DNA of 58,614 nt from Terriglobales bacterium (GCA_035561515.1 DATMXP010000058.1:1-58614), one strand, 5' to 3'. Numbered from the stretch's first letter, positions 34,254 through 43,297 are shown. Notes: a model not told the origin generated them from the sequence alone. Numbers and translations are program-made.

Positions 34254-34745
34254 TTACTGCAGCGGGGCAGAGGTGTCGGTCGCCGGACCAGTGGTGTTGT
34301 AGCGGATGACGCCCGACTGGTCGGTGAAGAAGTAACGCTGCCCGGTTTGCGGCGACAGGCGCTCACCAGTCGCTGTGTAGTTGGTGTTCGGGTTGTTAAC
34401 CGTGGGATCGCAGGCCGTTCCCTGTCCGCCTGAAGGGGTCACCGTGAAGCTGTAACCGCTCTTCACACCGGACGCCAGAACGGAGTCGATCAAGCCTGCG
34501 CCCGTCGGGGCTCCGCCGGTACCACCCATGTTGGTCAGGGTTGTAAAGCCGCAGCCTGGATACGTGGAGGCATAAGTAACTTCAGCGGTGTTGATCGTAC
34601 GGAGCGAACCGACAGCCGACGCTTCGTTAGCAGCAATACGCGAACGGAGCAGGTTAGGAATCGCGATCGCGGCGATAATTAGAATGATCGCTACAACGAT
34701 CAGCAACTCAATCAGCGAAAAACCTTTTTGATTCTTCTTTGTCAT
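34254..34745 (-). CDS. Type IV pilin / prepilin-type protein
   Basis: 163 residues from ATG 34743-34745, which places a short basic leader (MTKKNQKG) before the prepilin peptidase site. F1 then follows with FSLIELLIVVAIILIIAAIA, including Glu5 of the mature protein. The open frame extends 59 codons further up but without pilin features. The mature globular part is Gly/Thr-rich with two cysteines (YPGC... and GTACDPT), likely a C-terminal disulfide. It probably assembles into type IV pili or a related pseudopilus. The gene has its own terminator and a sigma-54-like promoter candidate. A membrane glycosyltransferase-like gene follows. Confidence 0.9.
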   Translation of the reverse strand: MTKKNQKGFSLIELLIVVAIILIIAAIAIPNLLRSRIAANEASAVGSLRTINTAEVTYASTYPGCGFTTLTNMGGTGGAPTGAGLIDSVLASGVKSGYSFTVTPSGGQGTACDPTVNNPNTNYTATGERLSPQTGQRYFFTDQSGVIRYNTTGPATDTSAPLQ

Positions 34746-34808
34746 CTCGAACACATCCCCTTGCTTTCGTTTTGAAATCCCTGAGTTCCCAAACTCGCCG
34801 TGTATAAC

Positions 34809-34837
34809 GGCACGTGGCCAGCCAAAAGTCATGACTT
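34809..34837 (-). promoter_or_regulatory. Candidate sigma-54 promoter of the pilin gene with adjacent palindrome
   Basis: On the minus strand TTGGCTGG has GG at 34823/34822, and GC at 34811/34810 lies exactly 10 bp later in GTGCC, the -24/-12 arrangement of RpoN promoters. A perfect 12-bp palindrome AAGTCATGACTT (34826-34837) abuts it. No gene is seen in the rest of 34746-35054. Confidence 0.35.
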
Positions 34838-35054
34838 GCTGGTTACCTTTGTTCAGAACGTGGTGGAAATCGAAACTTGCTTGTTTTGTTGAGGTTAGCT
34901 GCTGCTGGATTTTGCGACGCACACCGGGAAACTACTCTGCTCGCCGCACTTTGACACTTTCCGCCATTTTCGATGACAGATTGTGTCAAAACCGGGATTC
35001 CGGCGTTTCATTGTTCGTCTCAAAAAGTGGTTGTGAGACAGTAGGGATCTGAGA

Positions 35055-36389
35055 CTAGCAGGCCAGAGATTCCCGGGAGATCTTCAACCCATTCAGGTTC
35101 CCAAGCACGGTCACGGCTATAGCTCCCGTCTGGAAATACTCCTGAGAAAGATGGGTGACGTCCTCGGCAGTGACGTTTTCCACCCGCTCGATGATCTCAT
35201 CCATGGAATAGAAGCGGTCAAAGTAGAGTTCCTGGCGAGCCAGGTTCGACATCCGGGCGGTCGAGCTCTCCAGACTGAGCATCAGGCTGCCTTTCAGTTG
35301 GTCCTTGGCACGGCGCAATTCCTCGGCGGAAACCGGTTCCGATTTCAGCTTCTTGAACTCGCTCACAATGGACTGCACCACCTTCGGCGCGTTTTCGCGC
35401 GAGGTGCCGGCATATACGCACATGCATCCGGTGTCACGATACGGGTTCAGTTCACTGTAGATCGCATAGGCCAGGCCTTGGCGCTCCCGCACGCTCTGGA
35501 ACAACCGCGAGCTCATGCCGCCGCCAAGCAAGGTGTTGAGGATGTAGGAAATGAAACGCCGGCTGTCGCCGATCGAGAGTGAAGGCACGCCGATACAGAT
35601 CTGCACCTGCTCCAGGGCCTTCTTGTTCCGCATGTTGATGCGCGCTTGAATCTTCGGCTGTTCCTGCTGGAAGCCGTTTGGCCCCGGCTTCAACTGGTTG
35701 AATTTTTCCTTAACCAGTTCGACAAAGCGGTCGTGTCTCACATTCCCTGCAACCGAGATAATCATGTTGTTAGGAATGAAGAACCGCCTGTAATACTCGA
35801 ACAGCAGCTCCTGCTCGAACCGCTTCACTGTTTCCTTCGTGCCCAGGATCGGCTTGCCCAGCGGATGATCTTTCCAGAAGTTCTGCGTGAAGATCTCATG
35901 GACCAGGTAATCCGGGTTGTCCTCGTCCATCTTGATCTCTTCGAGAATCACGCCGCGTTCGCGCGACAGTTCCTTGGGATCGAAGGTCGGATTCAACACG
36001 AGGTCGCTAAGGATATCGAGCGCCGTAGGGAGGTGCTCATCAAGGACTTTCACATCGAAGCAGATGCATTCCTTGGCGGTGAACGCGTCCATGTTACCGC
36101 CGACCGAATCGACCTCACGGGCGATCTGCTCCGCATTGCGATTCTGGGTGCCCTTGAACACCATGTGCTCGACGAAGTGCGAAATGCCGTTCAGTTCCGG
36201 CATCTCATGGCGGGAGCCGGTCTTGATCCATATGCCGATCGACACCGATCGTATGTGCGGCATCTCCTCCGTGAGAATCGTCAGCCCATTAGGCAGCACT
36301 TCACGGCGAACGTTGCGCAACCCTTCCATGACGAGTTCACTGGTAGCGGCTACGGTTAACCCCTCGTTGTGCAAAAACAATTCTTTCAT
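35055..36389 (-). CDS. M16-family zinc peptidase (processing-peptidase-like)
   Basis: 444 residues. The inverted zinc motif HFVEH (H71, E74, H75) lies in GISHFVEHMVFKGT, and a downstream Glu in SRERGVILEEIKMDED (about 145-158) is the likely third ligand. The second, inactive-type half has GGGMSSRLFQSVRERQGLAYAIYS, typical of the R/Y pair that binds substrate. This full-length two-domain protein resembles bacterial PqqL/MPP-like peptidases. No signal peptide is seen, so it is probably cytoplasmic. Its first 20 residues are not conserved in style; ATG at 36327-36329 is an alternative start. Upstream of the pilin gene on the same strand. Confidence 0.93.
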   Translation of the reverse strand: MKELFLHNEGLTVAATSELVMEGLRNVRREVLPNGLTILTEEMPHIRSVSIGIWIKTGSRHEMPELNGISHFVEHMVFKGTQNRNAEQIAREVDSVGGNMDAFTAKECICFDVKVLDEHLPTALDILSDLVLNPTFDPKELSRERGVILEEIKMDEDNPDYLVHEIFTQNFWKDHPLGKPILGTKETVKRFEQELLFEYYRRFFIPNNMIISVAGNVRHDRFVELVKEKFNQLKPGPNGFQQEQPKIQARINMRNKKALEQVQICIGVPSLSIGDSRRFISYILNTLLGGGMSSRLFQSVRERQGLAYAIYSELNPYRDTGCMCVYAGTSRENAPKVVQSIVSEFKKLKSEPVSAEELRRAKDQLKGSLMLSLESSTARMSNLARQELYFDRFYSMDEIIERVENVTAEDVTHLSQEYFQTGAIAVTVLGNLNGLKISRESLAC

Positions 36390-36511
36390 AACCTTGCGGT
36401 ACTCGTCATAGCAGATTAGAGGCTTTTATTTTCAACAACTTACGGATTTTCTGGCGAAAAAGCGCGCATCCACCCAGAAGGAATCTATAGTAAAGACAGG
36501 TAATTGGATGC

Positions 36512-37639
36512 ATGAGGCTGCCCCCACAATCCGACTTATTAGGCCTTAATCTTCAAGAACTTACGGCTGCTGTTGTGGAAAGTGGCCAACCGCCGTTCCG
36601 GGGCAAACAGTTGGTCGACGCCATCTACCGTCAGCGTGTGGCGAATGTTGCGGATATCTCAACGCTTCCGCAGAGTTTTCGCACGTCGCTTGTAGAAGAA
36701 GGCGTGAACATCGGGTGGCCAGAGATCTTGAAGCGGTTCACTTCGCGCGACGGCACCGTGCGTTACCTGATTGGCTTCCGCGATGGAGAGAGCGTGGAGA
36801 CCGTCTGGATGCCTGAAGGCGATGGCGGCGAAGCCGGCGACGGCACCGACGCATACGAAGACACCTCTGAACGCCACTCCCACGAATGGCACCGGGCCAC
36901 GATCTGTATTTCGAGCCAGGTCGGTTGTGCAGTGAACTGTCAGTTTTGCCTGACAGCCAAACTGGGCGTGAAGCGCAACCTCAGCGCTGGGGAAATCGTT
37001 GGACAAGTGCTCGTCGTTTTGCGCGATCACCAGGTAGACCTCGATACCGAACGCATAAACTTGGTCTTCATGGGGATGGGTGAACCCTTTCTCAATTACG
37101 ACAATTTCATGAGCGCCGTGCGTCTTCTCGTTCAGGAGGTCGGCATTTCCGAATCGCGCATGACCGTCTCCACGGCCGGCATCGTTCCTCGTATCGAGGA
37201 CTTCGGTCGTGAGCCCATTCGCCCCAAACTGGCAATCTCGTTGAACGCCTCCAACGACCTGACCCGTGAAGAAGTTATGCCGCTAAACCGAAAGTGGAAC
37301 TTGAAGCAATTGCTCGATGCGGCCAAGACATTCCCGCTTCGCAGCCGGGAGCGGTTAACTTTTGAGTACGTGCTGCTAAAAGACGTAAACGATTCCCGCG
37401 AAAACGCACGCGAGGTCGCTCGACTCCTCAACGGCATTCGTGCCAAGGTCAACCTCATCGCGCTGAATCCCGGACCGGACATCGCCTTCGGCACGCCGGA
37501 CGACCACCGCGTACAGGAATTCCAGAGCATCCTGATTGATGCCGACATCCCCGCCTTCATTCGTCGTCCTCGCGGGCGCGACATCTTCGCCGCCTGCGGC
37601 CAGTTGAAGCGAACCGAGGAACTAGTCAGTCTCGCCTGA
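36512..37639 (+). CDS. rlmN: 23S rRNA/tRNA adenine-C2 methyltransferase RlmN
   Basis: 375 residues. Radical SAM cysteines C139, C143 and C146 lie in SSQVGCAVNCQFC. The methyl-carrying cysteine near the C-terminus is C362 in DIFAACGQL. The enzyme methylates A2503 of 23S rRNA and A37 of some tRNAs, using a radical mechanism with a [4Fe-4S] cluster. An acidic insert of about 24 residues (103-126, GDGGEAGDGTDAYEDTSE...) sits just before the SAM domain, where E. coli RlmN has a short loop. The aldo-keto reductase gene starts 41 bp after it, so the two may share a transcript. Confidence 0.96.
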   Translation: MRLPPQSDLLGLNLQELTAAVVESGQPPFRGKQLVDAIYRQRVANVADISTLPQSFRTSLVEEGVNIGWPEILKRFTSRDGTVRYLIGFRDGESVETVWMPEGDGGEAGDGTDAYEDTSERHSHEWHRATICISSQVGCAVNCQFCLTAKLGVKRNLSAGEIVGQVLVVLRDHQVDLDTERINLVFMGMGEPFLNYDNFMSAVRLLVQEVGISESRMTVSTAGIVPRIEDFGREPIRPKLAISLNASNDLTREEVMPLNRKWNLKQLLDAAKTFPLRSRERLTFEYVLLKDVNDSRENAREVARLLNGIRAKVNLIALNPGPDIAFGTPDDHRVQEFQSILIDADIPAFIRRPRGRDIFAACGQLKRTEELVSLA

Positions 37640-37680
37640 GACATGACACGCTGCATCCAAAGAGCAATACTTAACTAGTC

Positions 37681-38643
37681 ATGCAAAAACGTAAGCTCGG
37701 CAGCACTCCGTATCAGATCGCTCCCCTCGTCTTCGGCGGCAATGTTTTCGGCTGGACGGCCGACGAATCGACCTCCTTCAAGCTCATGGACGCTTTCCTC
37801 GACAACGGCTTCAGCCTGATTGATACCGCCGACTCTTACTCGCGCTGGGTGCCCGGGCACAAAGGTGGCGAGTCGGAAATCATCATTGGCAAATGGATGA
37901 AGGCCCGCGGCAATCGGGGCAAAGTCGTCGTTGCCACGAAGGTCGGCTCCGATATGGGGCAAGGGAAGAAGGACCTTTCAAAGAAGTGGATCTTACAGGC
38001 CGCCGAAGACTCGCTCCGTCGCCTTCAGACGGACTACATCGATCTCTACCAGTCTCACTGGGATGATCTCGAAACCCCAGTCGAAGAGACGCTCGAGGCC
38101 TATGACGAACTCGTCAAGCAGGGAAAGGTGCGCACAATCGGTGCTTCGAATCTCGGACCGGATCGCCTGATTGCATCTCTGGAAGCCAGCAAAAAGAACG
38201 GTTGGCCGGTTTACCAAACGCTTCAACCCAATTACAACCTCTACGATCGTGCGGACTATGAATCGAAGTACGAGTCCATCGCGCAGAAGCATGGTCTTGG
38301 TGTGATTCCGTACTTTTCTCTGGCCAGCGGATTCTTGGCAGGAAAGTACCGTTCGGAAGAGGACCTGAAGGCTCGCGCTCGTGGCGCGTTTGTGAAGAAA
38401 TACTTGAACGAACGCGGCTATCGTATTCTCGATGCGTTGGATGAAGTTGCGAAGGCAAGCAACGCAACTCCCGCGCAAATCGCGATTGCATGGTTGATTG
38501 CACGCCCGAGCATCACCGCACCAATTGCGAGCGCAACGTCCGTAGATCAGTTAAACGAACTGATTACTGCGACACGAATCCGTCTTGATGATGCCTCGCT
38601 GCAGAAGCTCAACCAGGCGAGTGGAATTGAGAGGCCGGCATGA
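37681..38643 (+). CDS. Aldo/keto reductase
   Basis: 320 residues with a complete catalytic tetrad: D48 in LIDTADSY, Y53, K87 in VVATKVG and H126 in LYQSHWDD. The C-terminal SITAPIASATSVDQL is a nucleotide-binding signature. It belongs to the YajO/Tas-like branch of NADPH-dependent reductases that act on small aldehydes and ketones. The natural substrate is unknown. The segment SRWVPGHKGGESE extends the loop after the catalytic Tyr, as in many bacterial members. It follows rlmN closely. A T-poor hairpin (38632-38651) overlaps its stop codon. Confidence 0.93.
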   Translation: MQKRKLGSTPYQIAPLVFGGNVFGWTADESTSFKLMDAFLDNGFSLIDTADSYSRWVPGHKGGESEIIIGKWMKARGNRGKVVVATKVGSDMGQGKKDLSKKWILQAAEDSLRRLQTDYIDLYQSHWDDLETPVEETLEAYDELVKQGKVRTIGASNLGPDRLIASLEASKKNGWPVYQTLQPNYNLYDRADYESKYESIAQKHGLGVIPYFSLASGFLAGKYRSEEDLKARARGAFVKKYLNERGYRILDALDEVAKASNATPAQIAIAWLIARPSITAPIASATSVDQLNELITATRIRLDDASLQKLNQASGIERPA

Positions 38644-38651
38644 ACCGGCCT
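38632..38651 (+). terminator. Weak hairpin at the end of the aldo/keto reductase gene
   Basis: AGGCCGG (38632-38638) pairs with CCGGCCT (38645-38651); the stop codon is in the loop. TCCTCTATTCT follows, which is a poor T-tract. Confidence 0.4.
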
Positions 38652-38655
38652 TCCT

Positions 38656-39759
38656 CTATTCTGACGTGCCTCGATTCTCTGATGCTACAGCGGTAATTTT
38701 TCCAAAAAGGCCATTCTGCTCATCATTTGGGCCCGCGGTGTAATACAGTTCCGTCGCCAACCCGCTGTTGGCCGAGTTGGCTCCGAACGAAATCGACCAC
38801 AGCCCGTCAACCGCCAGCGGTGCGCCTGCCGAAGTTAGCATCATGCCTTCGTGTTTTCCCGACACAACGTTGAATGCGTGAATCGTTCCGTCGCCGAAGT
38901 TTCCGATCAAGAGGCGGTGGCTAAACCGCCCGAAGTCTCCGGGCGCCAGTGCTACTCCCCAGGGCGCGTTCAGGAAATCTCCATGTTCCAACCGCAGTAG
39001 CAGTTGGCCGGTGGGATCGAATATCGCCACAAAGCCTAGACCGGGACCATGCTCTTCGTCATTGCTGCCGGATTCGCGCTTAGCAAATGTCACCACCAGG
39101 TTCCCGCCAACGTTCTGAATTCCGAAGGGTGCATAATTCTGTGCCCGCCCATGATCCTTAAAATCAGGCTCTTTGCTGGCTACCAGTTGAAAATTGCTGT
39201 CGAATACTTCAACGCGTTTGGACTCGAAGTTGGTCGCATACAGGAAGACTCCGGCGTCGGTCTGCGCCAGGGCACAGCCTTTGTAAATCGCCTTGCCACC
39301 GCGCAGTACTTTCAAGATTGCATTGTTCCGATCCACGTTCGGGTTCCAGGCTGCAATCGTGCCGTCTTCGGTGCAGAAAAGAAAAACTGCTGGTCTGCCA
39401 GGTGCGACCTCGAATCCGGTGCTGTAGTTCCACACGGTGCCAGTTGGAACTGATGTTCCGGTCCCGTCGGCCGTCGGTATTTTCACCACCAGCGCTTGCG
39501 GCACGCCGGTCGCGTTGTACAGGCTGGCAAGGCCAGTACCGTTGTCCGCCACCCACCATGGCGACGAAGAACTGCGAGCCAATCCCCAGGCATTCACGAG
39601 GTTCGGGTCGAGATTCGGAGCAGTAGGAGATGTCGCGGCAACATCAGCCGTTAGATCAGTCCGGGTGTAATGCTGGGCTGCACTTATTCCGACCAGGCAA
39701 AACACGATCATCACAACGGCGAATTTGTGGAACGCGATCCGTGAAAAGCGAGCGAACAT
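38656..39759 (-). CDS. Secreted TIGR03118-family beta-propeller protein
   Basis: 367 residues from ATG 39757-39759, supported by GAGGTGA 5 nt upstream; a further upstream start adds 13 residues without such support. A signal peptide (about 1-28, ending GISAAQ) precedes a repeat-rich domain with the family hallmarks DPNLVNAWGLARSSSSPWWV, ADNGTGLASLYNATG, FCTEDGTIAAWNP and LLIGNFGDGTIHAFN. TIGR03118 proteins are exported propellers of unknown function, often found in organisms with PEP-CTERM sorting. No C-terminal sorting signal is visible here. Confidence 0.85.
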   Translation of the reverse strand: MFARFSRIAFHKFAVVMIVFCLVGISAAQHYTRTDLTADVAATSPTAPNLDPNLVNAWGLARSSSSPWWVADNGTGLASLYNATGVPQALVVKIPTADGTGTSVPTGTVWNYSTGFEVAPGRPAVFLFCTEDGTIAAWNPNVDRNNAILKVLRGGKAIYKGCALAQTDAGVFLYATNFESKRVEVFDSNFQLVASKEPDFKDHGRAQNYAPFGIQNVGGNLVVTFAKRESGSNDEEHGPGLGFVAIFDPTGQLLLRLEHGDFLNAPWGVALAPGDFGRFSHRLLIGNFGDGTIHAFNVVSGKHEGMMLTSAGAPLAVDGLWSISFGANSANSGLATELYYTAGPNDEQNGLFGKITAVASENRGTSE

Positions 39760-39950
39760 AATTTCACCTCGACGCGAAAATCTTGATTGGATAGACACGA
39801 GGCCGTCCCCACGAAGGCCTTATGCTTCAAGAACTAGCGTGATCTTTCCGAAGAAGTGAATTGTCACTAAAAGGTAAATTTCTTGTCTTATTCCTCACGC
39901 AGCGCCGGCATCGGGCAGATGAAGGTGGGTCAGTTGCGCGGACGAGAGAC

Positions 39951-40193
39951 TTATTCCTTCAGCTTCAGCCGACTTTTGTTTTCTTCCAGGAAGGTGCGCA
40001 GATCTTCAGCGCGGTCGAGCAACCGGACCCACTGCTCGTAATACAAAGTCACCGGAAAACGCCCGAGCCCGTACACGCTGACTGCGCCCTTTTCGCTGAC
40101 CCGAAAGTCCAGGTTGCCGGATCTCTTGCTTGCCACCTGCTTTTCCAAATCCGCCAATCGCGCTTTCAGTTCTTCATAACTCGGTTCGGACAT
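39951..40193 (-). CDS. Conserved small cytoplasmic protein, unknown
   Basis: 80 residues from ATG 40191-40193 with GGAGGTC about 8 nt upstream. A short coiled coil (EELKARLADLEKQVAS) is followed by a compact domain with FRVSEKGAVSVYGLGRFPVTLYYEQW and a helical charged tail. The middle looks like a conserved single-strand/loop module, but I do not recognise a named family. It is divergent from the TPR lipoprotein gene at 40332. Confidence 0.6.
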   Translation of the reverse strand: MSEPSYEELKARLADLEKQVASKRSGNLDFRVSEKGAVSVYGLGRFPVTLYYEQWVRLLDRAEDLRTFLEENKSRLKLKE

Positions 40194-40331
40194 TCGGTGA
40201 GACCTCCGCACTCATTGTAGCGAAAGGTTGCATCGGCTCTGCAAAATTGCCGGAAGTGGTTCAGCCAACTGCATTTCCGGCGGATTCATCTTGGAAGAGT
40301 AGCTCGCGAACCTGCGAGCGGGGTCCAGTAC

Positions 40332-42620
40332 ATGCGCGCTCTCCGCTTCCTCTTCATCGCCGCGATGTCGGCACTTATCTTTTCTACCGGATGTTCCCGA
40401 AGTCTTCTGAACCGCGCACAGCAATTTGAGCTACAGGGCAAACCAGGGAACGCCCTGTTGGTTTACCGCGAAGCGCTCGCCAAGACACCCGAGCGGAATT
40501 CAGCGAAGCGTGCCGAAATCCTGATGCGCATGGGGAAATGCCTCTATCAGATGGGACGTCTTTCCGAGGCTTTTTCCACCTTCCAGAAAGCAGCCGAAAC
40601 CGACAGAAACAACAATGAGGCGAACATCCGGCTCGGCGAAATGTACCTTGCAGCGGGCGCTCCCGAACGCGCGCGGGAGTTGGCCCTCCTCGTGCTGAGC
40701 AGGGCAGCGACCAATGTCGATGCCATGACGCTATTCGGTACCGCGTCGCTCGAGGTAGAACAACCGGGTCTCGCGAAGCAATCGTATGAGCAGGTGCTGC
40801 GATCCGATCCGAAGCGGGTTGATGTGGCGATCGCATTGGCCGATATCTACAACCGCGAAGACAGGATCGAGAAGGCCCGCGAAGTTCTCGAACACTCGGC
40901 GAAAGCCCTGCCGGGAAGCCCCATGGCCCTCCTTGCGCTTGCTCGACTAGAAGAACAACAGGGCAATGGCAGTGCAGCGGAAGGGGCCTACCGCCGGGCC
41001 GTTTCCGTACAGGACTCACCCGAAACCAACGAACGCCTGGCGGAGTTTCTGATGCGTAGCGCCCGCGTGACCGAAGCCGAGCAGGTGCTCAGACGCGTGG
41101 ACGCACAACAGCCCCGCACTCCGGTAGCTTTGGGAGACTTTCAGCTTTCTTCCGGGCGAACCAGCGAAGCACTTGATCAATATCTCGGCGCAGCGGAACG
41201 CCTGAACGTGTCACAGGCAGGGAAGCAGAATGCCACCAAACCGACGGACAACAGCGGTTTGCTCGCGCGTGTGATGGAAGCCGAAATCTCGGATGTTGCC
41301 GGCGCGGATCCCAGAATCCGAGGACCGCGTTTGAAGTTACTCCGCAAGCGGCTTGAGAGTGTCCGTCAGCAACTGGATCCCGCTACGGCTGCGATCCTCG
41401 AATCCGAGGTGGCGTTGGCCGACAATAACTTTGTTCTCGCGCAGGTATTCTCAACGGCGGCACTCGATCTGGCGCCCGAGTCGGCGGCCGCCCACTACAT
41501 TTCCGGCTGCGTAGAGTCGGCGAGTGGCAACGACGACCGTGCTGTGAAAGAGTGGGAGGCCGCTCTCGACATCGATCAGCACTACACGCCGGCGAGACTC
41601 GCAATCGCCTCCAAAGCCCTCTCGCGAGGAGACGCACAACAGGCCGACCTCCAGGCTCGTTTTGCGGTTCGCGATGATCCCGGTAGCATTCGTGGACTGC
41701 TTCTGTTTTCCCGTGCATTGCTGTTGCAGGGCAAGCCCACCTCAGCCATGGTGATGGCACAACGCGCAGGAGCGTTGAACCCGAATTCCGTCGAGGCACT
41801 GATTGTGATGGGCGAATCCGCCCTCATGCAGAACCGCCTACCGGAAGCCCTCATGGCGTTTCAGCGCGCTGTCGTGACGCATCCGGATTCCGACGAGGCC
41901 ATTGACGGACTGCTGCGCGTCTACCGTCGCGGAACACTGTCGTATTCATCGCTCGCCAAAATGGAAAAGGTTGCGGCGCAGCCTCCGGTTTCGAGCACGC
42001 TCCTCGAGATCACCGGCAGGCTGTTCGCCGAGCGTGGTTGGTACAACGAAGCCATCCGGTCACTTCAGGCGTCGGTCAAGGCAGATCCCTCGCGCGCCAC
42101 CGCTGCTCGACTTCTCGCGCAGCTTCAACTTTCGACGGGGAACGTCTCCGCGGCCACGGCGGCAGCATCGCAGCCGGGAGGCAGATCGGAGTCGTTATTG
42201 AACGCGTATCGCGCGGAACAAGCTGGATCACGTCAGCAGGCGATCGATTACTACGAACGCGCGATCCACGATGGTGACCAAACAGGAGTCGCGGCCAACA
42301 ATCTCGCCTGGATTTATGCCTCGCAGAAGCAGCATCTTGATCGTGCGCTGGAACTTGCAGGAATCGCCGCTAAGGCGATGCCGAACAACCCGGCCGTGCT
42401 CGATACGATGGGATATGTTCTCCTTCAACGACGCGAATACAGTTCTGCCGTGAAAATCCTGGAAACAGCAACACGTCTGGCAAGTGTCAGCGAAGTTGCC
42501 GTGAATCCGGAAACTCTCACGCAAATTCGCAGGCATCTGGCTGATGCCTACTACTCCGCGGGGCAGACTGAAGCTGCATTCCAGTTGACCCAGAACCGCC
42601 GTTTTTCCGCGCTGAAATAA
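40332..42620 (+). CDS. Large TPR-repeat lipoprotein (PrsT-like)
   Basis: 762 residues. The signal peptide ends in a lipobox (STGC, lipidated C21), so the protein is anchored in a membrane facing the periplasm. The rest is built of tetratricopeptide repeats, about 15 or more helical pairs (for example LYQMGRLSEAFSTFQKAAET and NNLAWIYASQKQHLDRALEL). TPR arrays bind partner proteins. Similar lipoproteins act in exopolysaccharide export or PEP-CTERM systems (PrsT-like), but no such genes are next to it here, so that link is tentative. A T-less hairpin (42623-42643) follows the stop. Confidence 0.85.
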   Translation: MRALRFLFIAAMSALIFSTGCSRSLLNRAQQFELQGKPGNALLVYREALAKTPERNSAKRAEILMRMGKCLYQMGRLSEAFSTFQKAAETDRNNNEANIRLGEMYLAAGAPERARELALLVLSRAATNVDAMTLFGTASLEVEQPGLAKQSYEQVLRSDPKRVDVAIALADIYNREDRIEKAREVLEHSAKALPGSPMALLALARLEEQQGNGSAAEGAYRRAVSVQDSPETNERLAEFLMRSARVTEAEQVLRRVDAQQPRTPVALGDFQLSSGRTSEALDQYLGAAERLNVSQAGKQNATKPTDNSGLLARVMEAEISDVAGADPRIRGPRLKLLRKRLESVRQQLDPATAAILESEVALADNNFVLAQVFSTAALDLAPESAAAHYISGCVESASGNDDRAVKEWEAALDIDQHYTPARLAIASKALSRGDAQQADLQARFAVRDDPGSIRGLLLFSRALLLQGKPTSAMVMAQRAGALNPNSVEALIVMGESALMQNRLPEALMAFQRAVVTHPDSDEAIDGLLRVYRRGTLSYSSLAKMEKVAAQPPVSSTLLEITGRLFAERGWYNEAIRSLQASVKADPSRATAARLLAQLQLSTGNVSAATAAASQPGGRSESLLNAYRAEQAGSRQQAIDYYERAIHDGDQTGVAANNLAWIYASQKQHLDRALELAGIAAKAMPNNPAVLDTMGYVLLQRREYSSAVKILETATRLASVSEVAVNPETLTQIRRHLADAYYSAGQTEAAFQLTQNRRFSALK

Positions 42621-42622
42621 GC

Positions 42623-42643
42623 GGGCGGCTCTTAAAGCCGCCC
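42623..42643 (+). other. Hairpin after the TPR lipoprotein gene
   Basis: GGGCGGCT (42623-42630) pairs with AGCCGCCC (42636-42643). No T-tract follows, so it may be an mRNA 3'-end stability structure instead of a terminator. Confidence 0.35.
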
Positions 42644-42688
42644 CAGCATCCCACCCGTTAAATCAATCTGAACATTAGGAGTATCTCG

Positions 42689-43258
42689 ATGCCTGAGCGC
42701 AATCTTGATGGCATGCGTGTAGCCATTCTCGTTTCGACAAATTTTGAGCAGGTGGAACTCGAAGAACCCATGGAGGCGCTGGCGCAAGCCGGTGCGGATT
42801 GCCGTATCGTCTCGCCCACGCAAGGCAAAATCACCGGTATGAAGCACGACGAAAAGAAGGATAACTTCAACGTCGATTTCACTCTCGACCAAGTCAATCC
42901 CGACCAGTTCGACGCCGTGATGATTCCCGGGGGTGCATTGAATTCCGACTTCCTCCGCGTCATCCCCAAAGCGCAGGATTTCGTTAAGAAGGTCAACTCG
43001 GCTGGCAAGCCGATGGCGATCATCTGCCACGGCCCGTGGCTGCTCGTGTCGGCTGGACTCGTCAAAGGACGCACTCTCACGAGCTATCACACCATTCAAG
43101 ACGACATCCGTAACGCCGGCGGCAATTGGGTCGATCGCGAAGTCGTTCGCGACGGCAACTGGGTCACCAGCCGTCAACCCTCGGATCTGCAGGCGTTTAA
43201 CCGTGAAATGGTGAACGTCTTTTCAGAGCTCCGCCAACCCGTGAATCGCGCCGCGTAA
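42689..43258 (+). CDS. PfpI/DJ-1-family (YhbO-like) glutamine-amidotransferase-fold protein
   Basis: 189 residues. The nucleophile elbow is AIICHGPWLLVSAGLVKGR (C113, H114), with E20 (STNFEQVE) in place for the Glu of the DJ-1 triad. VMIPGGALNSD (about 78-88) completes the family pattern. Such proteins are described as stress-related peptidases, glyoxalases or deglycases, and the activity is debated. TTAGGAG precedes the ATG. It is followed on the same strand by a RimI-like acetyltransferase and a nickel/cobalt transporter. Confidence 0.92.
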   Translation: MPERNLDGMRVAILVSTNFEQVELEEPMEALAQAGADCRIVSPTQGKITGMKHDEKKDNFNVDFTLDQVNPDQFDAVMIPGGALNSDFLRVIPKAQDFVKKVNSAGKPMAIICHGPWLLVSAGLVKGRTLTSYHTIQDDIRNAGGNWVDREVVRDGNWVTSRQPSDLQAFNREMVNVFSELRQPVNRAA

Positions 43259-43267
43259 TCACGATCA

Positions 43268-43297
43268 CGCACGCTCGAACTACAATTCGAGCGTGCG
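43268..43297 (+). promoter_or_regulatory. 12-bp hairpin burying the start codon of the acetyltransferase gene
   Basis: CGCACGCTCGAA (43268-43279) is a perfect complement of TTCGAGCGTGCG (43286-43297) around CTACAA. The GTG start codon (43293-43295) lies in the 3' arm and there is no ribosome site outside the stem, so translation would be blocked unless the stem opens. Confidence 0.55.
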
